From positions 1 through 13,667 of the forward strand of contig UZAE01001364.1 of NCBI GenBank assembly GCA_900617975.1: 13,667 nt of DNA, in the 5' to 3' direction. This document shows positions 8,114 through 13,667 of this stretch, piece by piece. Under the pieces are notes generated by a model, which was not told the DNA's origin, did not search any database, and saw only the letters and a list, made by a program, of their open reading frames with translations. A program made the position numbers and the translations under genes. How positions within the stretch are numbered: the stretch's first letter is position 1; each line of letters starts with the position of its first letter. This DNA comes from Rodentolepis nana (lineage: Eukaryota; Platyhelminthes; Cestoda; Cyclophyllidea; Hymenolepididae).

Positions 8114-9008
8114 CACATATACCTTTTTCAGCCTTCTAGAAACCTATCAATCTTAAAGCAATGTGTTGATCAGCGTATCATCACTACCCAACTCACTTAT
8201 TCACTTAAATGTCGTCGGTCTTCTAATTAGCAGCTTTTTGTTGGTTATTCACCGGAGGAACATAGAACACGACCTTCTCACAACCTCTTATCGCTTCCCA
8301 CCATGTCAACACTGATCCGCATATTTCCTTATTCACCATTCAACTGGTAGTTTTGAAATCATGTTTCCTCATAATTTATAGGGACAATTATTGATTAATA
8401 TGGCAATCAATATCACCTCAGGTGTCGAAGCTCTTTTCGTTTAAATTTACGTTTGGTGTTTTGAACAGGATTATTTATAGTTCATATTTTAACAATTTGA
8501 CTCGATTTTATTTAATTTACTAAAAAATATTTTGTTATTTTTCAAGCCTATTTAGATCTTCGATGTAGGGGTTATTTCATAATTTTGCGAAACATCTTTA
8601 AATCCAATTTCTAGGTTTTCTTTTAAAATTTCTGTATACTTCCACATAAATGAAGATGGCACCCTTGGATATAATAACTCTTAAATTCAATATTTTCCCA
8701 CAATATGTAAAGAAAATACTTTATGACTCCATGATTTCTATAGACAGATTTTTTGCTGCAACCAAACGCTTTTAAGTAAATCCAGACGTCAAGTGTTAGC
8801 ATACACCCTGTAAGCAAAGTATCTAAAAATTCACATTATAAGAGCAAAACTGACAGCTTCATAAAAAAGTTAACTCAAATCAACTACTCGTGACGATGGC
8901 AAAAATCTAAAGCGCGTTTGATAAATAATTAAACTAGCACTACCAACAATATCTTGCAACTTTTTGAGTGCTTATCACGATAGTTTCAGTTCCTATCACA
9001 CCAACCGG
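8114..9008. other. AT-rich stretch with one GC-richer open segment
   Basis: There is no assured gene. A GC-richer island at about 8220-8345 is open on both strands (see findings). The rest is AT-rich with no recognisable similarity, and the longer reading frame at 8817-8623 on the minus strand has no family features. Confidence 0.5.
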
Positions 9009-9056
9009 CCCCCCCCCCCCCCCCCCACCACTACCACCACCTCCCTCCTCCTCGCT
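9009..9056 (+). repeat. C18 homopolymer followed by CCA/CCT-rich low complexity
   Basis: Eighteen C residues (9009-9026) run into ACCACTACCACCACC and CTCC repeats. The poly-Pro/Thr frame on + and the poly-Gly/Val frame on - are products of this tract and not genes. The G-rich strand could form a quadruplex. Confidence 0.9.
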
Positions 9057-9480
9057 CGCATAAACTCTGTGATTTGGAATGTGCTAATAATCACTAAATT
9101 TTTCACATATAAAATTCTGATCTTGGTATATATGTTGTCTCTTGTCACATTTTGACAGATCTCGTATTTGACTTCATCACTCGCAATTGAATGAGATGCA
9201 GAAATGTCTAACGAAATTTCCATGACCTAAATGTTGACGCAAAGTCTAGATACCAGGATGAGAGAATAGTCAGAAGCGGACTGGAACAAGGTTGTGAATA
9301 TATATTTTTGTAATATTGTAGTTAATCTAATCAATTTTTATAAAGATTGCATACTTTATGCCATTTAATGCATTAATGTAGGTATATAATTTTGATCGTG
9401 ACAACCATTCTTACCAAAGACTTTACTGGCATCTCCATAAAACTTCCAGTGGAAAGAACTAGAAGGAAAGACTACTCAAA
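9057..9480. other. AT-rich intergenic stretch
   Basis: No gene, RNA or repeat recognised between the C-rich tract and the GC-richer block that follows. Confidence 0.5.
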
Positions 9481-9503
9481 GTCACCTCAGCCTGAAGATG
9501 TCT

Positions 9504-9856
9504 CCCTTATAGCGGATTGCTACGCTAGTAAAGCCTGACCGACTCAGAAATCTCTGTGGCAGACTCTCCAACATCTAGCTAGACTCCCAGAACCAACTAA
9601 GCTATAGCCCAGCTATAAAGGAAATAGACGTGTAGCACGGAGCACATTTATTCAGGACGTATGTTGCGGATCAAGTGGGTATACGCATGGAGCTACTCAT
9701 GATCAGGATGGGGGATTAGGTTAAACAGAGGTTGATGATTGGTCACTGTTTGTGCGGTCGTTGCACACAGAGTTGTACGGCCGCACCTCCCAATCCTGGC
9801 GAGCAAACATGCAGGCATACGATGACGCACACAGCGATAACGTGTCCCACACCCTT
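9504..9856. mobile_element. Possible worn solo LTR or other unassigned repeat
   Basis: This block is clearly richer in GC and CpG than its surroundings and has no long reading frame. On the minus strand it starts TGTGGGACACGTTATC (from 9851), the kind of start many LTRs have, and contains AATAAA at about 9655-9645, consistent with an LTR poly(A) site. CCCTT occurs at both ends (9504-9508 and 9852-9856) as a possible 5-bp target duplication. Against this, the other end reads CCGCTAT and not the usual CA, and no internal element region is attached. Confidence 0.25.
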
Positions 9857-9859
9857 TTC

Positions 9860-10424
9860 AGTAACAGCACGATGAAAAAAGGCACAAAAATTAGTATTAT
9901 ACTAGAATAAAGAAAATAATGAAATCTATCAAATTCATGTTAGGCTTAGTATTTAAAGAAAAAAAGCGCATTAGTTTAAGCAATGAAGAAGTGCTCGAAC
10001 ACGGGAGTATCAATATTCAGATCCCACAAAATCTGTTCAAATAATTGAGCGCGATTGGTCAGAGCACTTCCCTTTACCAGCTAACCTTCAGCGAACTCAA
10101 GCCTTGTCAAACTCAAACAATGGAATTTTTCAAAAATTGATGTATTTATTCTTCAACTAAGATTTATTCCCTATCAATATTCATTTAATTTGCAATTCAA
10201 TGCTCTTATCACCACGTATATGCCGAAATTAGAAGCCGGCACAATAGTTTGATAGTATATTTGGTAAAAAAATCAATGAAATATTATAAATCCTTGGGCC
10301 ATCAAGATGTTTGTGTTATTAATTTCTATCAAAGTCATTTGAGGATGCCTCACAAGGTGCTAGTTCTTTTTGAACTTATATGTGCTCTTTTATGCATTTT
10401 CACTATTGTACAAGCAAATAGTTT
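9860..10424. other. Intergenic stretch, no assured gene
   Basis: AT-rich, with no recognised gene. A hydrophobic stretch resembling a signal peptide is encoded at 10345-10419 on + (see findings). Confidence 0.5.
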
Positions 10425-10722
10425 ATATCAAATGGCAAGCTTTATGATAGTTATAATTAGCCCTTTAGATGGCTTCGGGCTTCGCAAAGGGGAGGGCTAT
10501 CGAAGCAATAACAAGTAGAGAAGGGGAACAGAAGAGTAACTCACAGATATAAAAGGGTCATAAACAAAGGTAAAGAAAAAGGTAAGGTGAGTACCGTGTA
10601 AGTGGTCGAATATGACATAAAATTGGGTCATGGTAGTTTGAAGTCAACTGCCAGTTTATGAGCTCTTTTGCCGTATGAGTATACGTTGCCCAGGGTGTAC
10701 CAAGTGGAGGTAAGTCTATCGC
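10425..10722 (-). mobile_element. SINE-like element, copy C
   Basis: The sense strand is minus. On + it reads from the tail end TCAAATGGCAAGCTTTATGATAG to the head GTTGCCCAGGGTGTACCAAGTGGAGGTAAGTCTATCGC. The first seven or so head bases (GGGGTGT) are replaced by an A run at 10723-10731. The middle matches copies A and D. Several substitutions in the head and the lack of a clear A-rich tail suggest an older copy. A CAAATAGTTT / CAAATAATTT pair at about 10415-10424 and 10738-10747 may be a decayed target duplication. GTAAGT stands on + at 10710-10715. Confidence 0.82.
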
Positions 10723-10748
10723 AAAAAAAAACAGTTACAAATAATTTT

Positions 10749-11224
10749 GCTTGACATTTCCCGTGTAATTCATTCTCCCTTTATAAATTTGAAGATTAAG
10801 CTCTAGGTCAGACGAACAGTATAAAAGACACCACTAAAAGAGGTTGAAATAAAACATCAAAATGGTGTTTATCTTGTTCATGGGCAAAATTGAAGTATGT
10901 AAAATAAAGTATTTTTTCATTAAAATTAACGGAAGGTAAGATAAATAACAGTTTGAATATCTGTTTTATAATCAGAGGATTTCAGGATACTTATAACCGA
11001 AGCAATTGCACTTCGTCGACTTAAAAGCCGAGGAACGAAATTCTTTAGAAAGTTAATGAAAAATGTGATAATTTTGGATACGCCTTAGTGTTATTTTCGT
11101 ATTCTATCACCAGCCTTGTTTAGTATGATTGATCTTAGTGCCTAAAGTCCTTTAGACCGCGAAGTGTTCAACGTGAAACATTTGGAAAGTGCAGCCATGT
11201 AGGCAGAAGCCTCTCAACCAATCT
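10749..11224. other. Spacer between inverted SINE copies C and D
   Basis: AT-rich sequence with no recognised gene or repeat. It would be the loop of a hairpin formed by copies C and D. Confidence 0.5.
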
Positions 11225-11237
11225 ATATTACATAATG
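11225..11237 (+). repeat. Target-site duplication, left copy, SINE D
   Basis: ATATTACATAATG here matches ATATTTCATAATG at 11618-11630 at 12 of 13 positions, flanking copy D. Confidence 0.75.
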
Positions 11238-11617
11238 AGGGGTGTGTGATGGACTTACCTCCACGTGGTGCACCCTGGGCAACGTATACTCATACGGCAA
11301 AAAAGTCTATTAACTGGCAGTTGACTTCTGCCTTCTAACTACCATCACCCCACTCTATGTCATATTCCACCATTTCAGCAGCTTTCACCTTACCTTTTTT
11401 CTCAACCTTTGTGCCTGTCTGTCTCTTTTACATATGTGAATCATTACTCGGTCCCTCCCTCTCGACTTTTTGTCACTTTGATGTTCCCCCTCCTCCTCTC
11501 GACTTACTCTCGACTTTTTGTCACTTTGATGTTCCCCCTCCTCCTCTTCTGTGAAGCCTGAAGTCAGCTAATGGGCTAATGAAAACTATCAAAATGCCTG
11601 CCATTTGAAACAAATAA
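11238..11617 (+). mobile_element. SINE-like element, copy D, longest form
   Basis: The sense strand is +, about 380 bp. It begins AGGGGTGTGTGATGGACTTACC, carries a near-consensus head, a long middle section shared with A and C (complement of AGAGACAGACA..GCACAAAGG), and ends GCCTGCCATTTGAAACAAATAAAT. It contains an internal 41-bp duplication with 48-bp period. Without it the length would be about 330 bp. The 65-codon frame at 11357-11554 is incidental; its repeated STFCHFDVPPPPL reflects the duplication. Confidence 0.9.
11459..11547 (+). repeat. 41-bp internal tandem duplication in SINE D
   Basis: 11459-11499 and 11507-11547 are identical (TCGACTTTTTGTCACTTTG followed by ATGTTCCCCCTCCTCC and CT), with a 7-bp spacer. 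Other copies carry only one such unit, so this arose in or before copy D's source. Confidence 0.9.
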
Positions 11618-11630
11618 ATATTTCATAATG
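11618..11630 (+). repeat. Target-site duplication, right copy, SINE D
   Basis: ATATTTCATAATG follows the A-rich tail; one mismatch from 11225-11237. Confidence 0.75.
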
Positions 11631-13122
11631 GTAATGACAAAGCTTGCGGGGAGTTGGGCTAACCAAAGCGGTAATATACGTGCCACTCTCACCAAATGCT
11701 CTATGTTCTCGATACCGTTGAGATTGTTAAGCTAATATCAGGGGCAATTATAAGGAAAAGGATCTTTCAGGAAAAGATAATGGTAGTTTAGTCAAATCTC
11801 ACCTGTATCGTATCCACTCTAACACCTAAGGGAGATTAAATAAGTAAATTTTAATCGACGATTGGCTTATTTGGGTAATAATTATACAAGGTACCGTTTT
11901 TAGGAGCGGATGTTTCATCACATTCTACTTTATTGTCAATATTAGGTTTCATTAACTTGTTATCATTTATTTAACAGTTTTAAAAAAGTTTCAACCTCAA
12001 ATTATACGATTTTAGAAATTGGTTGGAGACACCACTTTCATCTCAATGAGTGGTGAACTTTTAGATGCTCTTTTGTGTACATTGAACTATTCGTGAACCT
12101 TCCTAACTTTAAGCACGTGATGATCTCAGTTATTTTTGAAATGGTAAATGTGAATGAATGAATGATTCATCCAATCAACCAATTAAATTTCGAGTAGACT
12201 AAAATGTTTATTGAGATTGGATGTGGATTCAAGTTTCAAACTTTCCCCATTCCGACACTTTCGCAGAATTGATCATTGCCAGAAAAAAAACAAAAAATTT
12301 AATGCAGTTGTGTAATGTTAAAAGAAGCAAAAGAAGAAAAAGTATATTATTTTTAATAAAATATCGATTAATTTCCCTTTACATTCAGTGCGTCGTTGTA
12401 AACATGATAATCATGTTTAAAAGTTATGCATATACTTAGATAGTATGAATAAAGACTTAAATTAAACAATCTAGTCCATATGACCTGAGTATCGCTAGCG
12501 GAAACTCATTCAAGAAGAAGAAGGCCTCTCTTTTTAAAATTAGAGAAAGTCGAAGATCTAATGAATCTGGGAAACAACAACTCACTATTCAAGTCCTCTT
12601 TCGTTCATTTTATTTTGCTGTTACCGCTTTTAGATACTTCTAATATTTCCAACTTTAATGGCAATTAATGTCTGTATAACTGATTTGAGTTAATATGAAG
12701 GGTTTTGCACAAGGTTGCTGGGAGATATTTGCATGAGTTAGAGTCAGTTAACTGCATTACATCAGCAGTTAAGTATGTTTCTGTGAGAATTATACAAAGG
12801 TGTGAAAGGTAGAATAAAACAATTCGTTTCAGCAAGGATTATTCTCAGTTCCGAATTTTCTCATGGTTGATTGAGAATTCGCAAAAAAAGTGTGACAGGA
12901 ATTAATTGTATTTTGTGCTGGTAACTGAAGGTTTTGGATTGTGACTCGGCGTACTCTTTTTTAATGGTGTAATGTGTATCCTCTAATTATTATTCTCTAT
13001 TATAAAGTGGGAAACATGGTCTTATTGAACTTTATTAATATGATTTAGGAAGAAAATTTTGAGTATATAATGCAGACGGTATGGGTGATATTTTATCGCA
13101 TAATTAACTATGATGATAATCT
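11631..13122. other. AT-rich stretch without an assured gene
   Basis: About 1.5 kb between SINE copies D and E. One open stretch at 12461-12643 (+) with a basic composition is noted as a candidate exon. The 72-codon frame at 12221-12439 is Lys/Ile-rich and looks like chance in AT-rich DNA. Confidence 0.5.
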
Positions 13123-13135
13123 TGAATAAGAAATA
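13123..13135 (+). repeat. Target-site duplication, left copy, SINE E
   Basis: TGAATAAGAAATA here matches TGTATAAGAAATA at 13326-13338 at 12 of 13 positions, directly flanking copy E. Confidence 0.75.
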
Positions 13136-13325
13136 ATTTATTTATTTATTTCAAATGGCAGGCGTTTTGATAATTATCATTAGCCCTTTAGCTGACTTCA
13201 GACTTCACAGAGGGGAAGGAACATCAAAGTGAAAGAAAGTCAATTGCCGGTTAATAGACTTTTTTGCCGTATGAGTATACGTTGCCCAGGGTGCACCACG
13301 TGGAGGTAAGTCTATCGCACACCCC
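13136..13325 (-). mobile_element. SINE-like element, copy E, short form
   Basis: The sense strand is minus, 190 bp. On + it starts with the complement of the tail (TTTATTTATTTATTTC), then AAATGGCAGGCG, the complement of GAAGTCAGCTAAAGGGC, and ACATCAAAGTGA. It then jumps straight to TCAATTGCCGGTTAATAG and a consensus head ending GCACACCCC at 13325. Most of the middle region is missing relative to B and D. Head, tail and flanking 13-bp duplication are well kept, so it was probably copied in this short form. Confidence 0.9.
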
Positions 13326-13338
13326 TGTATAAGAAATA
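13326..13338 (+). repeat. Target-site duplication, right copy, SINE E
   Basis: TGTATAAGAAATA begins directly after the head end CACACCCC; one mismatch from 13123-13135. Confidence 0.75.
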
Positions 13339-13667
13339 TTAACGCCATTAAATATCTTCAAATGTCTAATTGTTTAAGAAAGTGACATTTTGTTGGCTCA
13401 ATATTGAGTTTAAATAAAGTCGTTTGTTTGATGCTGTTGGGATGAGCTAGAATTAAGCTCACAAAAAATAAAGGCTAATCAATACTTTTCTTAACCGGGG
13501 CATCAGGAGTAGAGCAGCTATAATAACGCAAATCACCACTTCAAGAGAATTCGAGCGATATGTGTCAAGTTCCGAGTGTCCAACTCTGAATGATCTCGGG
13601 TAAGAAAGCAATGCTCTTGCACTCTCAACGGGGTCATTGTTCTCAAGATTTAAAAATTCACAAAAGC
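13339..13667. other. Right edge, candidate exon only
   Basis: AT-rich up to about 13490, then GC-richer to the window end. Open frames exist on both strands (13665-13462 minus; 13472-13600 plus with a GTAAGA donor at 13600). None is recognisable, so no gene is called. Confidence 0.4.

Noticed and set aside
8964..9223. Poly-Pro/Thr (+) and poly-Gly/Val (-) frames
   Set aside because: Both are translations of the C18 and CCN low-complexity tract.
10249..10518. 89-codon plus-strand frame as one gene
   Set aside because: Its second half is antisense SINE copy C. Only the signal-peptide-like part is kept as a weak observation.
11357..11554. 65-codon frame with repeated STFCHFDVPPPPL
   Set aside because: It lies inside SINE copy D, and the protein repeat is the DNA duplication at 11459-11547.
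12221..12439. 72-codon plus-strand frame
   Set aside because: Lys/Ile-rich translation of AT-rich DNA with no recognisable motif or splice context.
13254..13325. SINE head as a hammerhead ribozyme, tRNA or spliced-leader RNA gene
   Set aside because: No CTGATGA...GAAA hammerhead core, no A/B boxes or cloverleaf, and no Sm-binding site after the GTAAGT donor.

Overview
This is eukaryotic nuclear DNA from an animal, AT-rich by eye. It has intron-split genes, GT-AG splice sites and interspersed retroposons, and I see no operons, CRISPR arrays or rRNA/tRNA genes. Very short introns (67, 79 and 80 nt) beside longer ones (175 to 955 nt), and the divergent forms of two conserved animal genes, suggest a parasitic flatworm, possibly a tapeworm. 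That placement is inference and nothing here proves it.

Left third: two genes face each other tail to tail. On the + strand, 1716-2061 holds the last two exons of a CLN3 (battenin) homologue, a lysosomal multi-pass membrane protein; its other exons must lie left of the window. On the - strand, 6458-2314 holds what appears to be a complete seven-exon gene of the mitochondrial fission regulator family (MTFR1/MTFR2/MTFR1L), predicted at 558 residues. All six introns keep frame, and the model recovers the N-terminal LP..TP.PRV segment, the coiled coil, the poly-proline tract, the C-terminal DPAELI segment and the last FG.H.L.P motif. The stop codons are 252 nt apart and the likely poly(A) signals cross, so the 3' UTRs probably overlap.

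Right two thirds (6459-13667): no gene could be established. The region is AT-rich and carries four of the window's five copies of one short interspersed element (the fifth is at the left edge). Copies lie at 1-199, 7832-8100, 10425-10722, 11238-11617 and 13136-13325, in both orientations. Two have an (ATAA)n-type tail and three have recognisable target-site duplications (15 bp perfect in one, 13 bp with one mismatch in two), so this is a SINE-like retroposon. I see no tRNA, 5S or 7SL promoter boxes in its head. The antisense strand of its most conserved part carries a consensus splice donor, GAG/GTAAGT. A GC-richer block at about 9490-9860 may be a worn LTR or another repeat. A few GC-richer open stretches (8223-8339, 12461-12643, 13462-13667) are candidate exons that sequence alone cannot settle.

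The most unusual element is the SINE-like family. The most useful annotation results are the CLN3 tail, the complete MTFR gene model with its terminal exon, and their crossing 3' ends.
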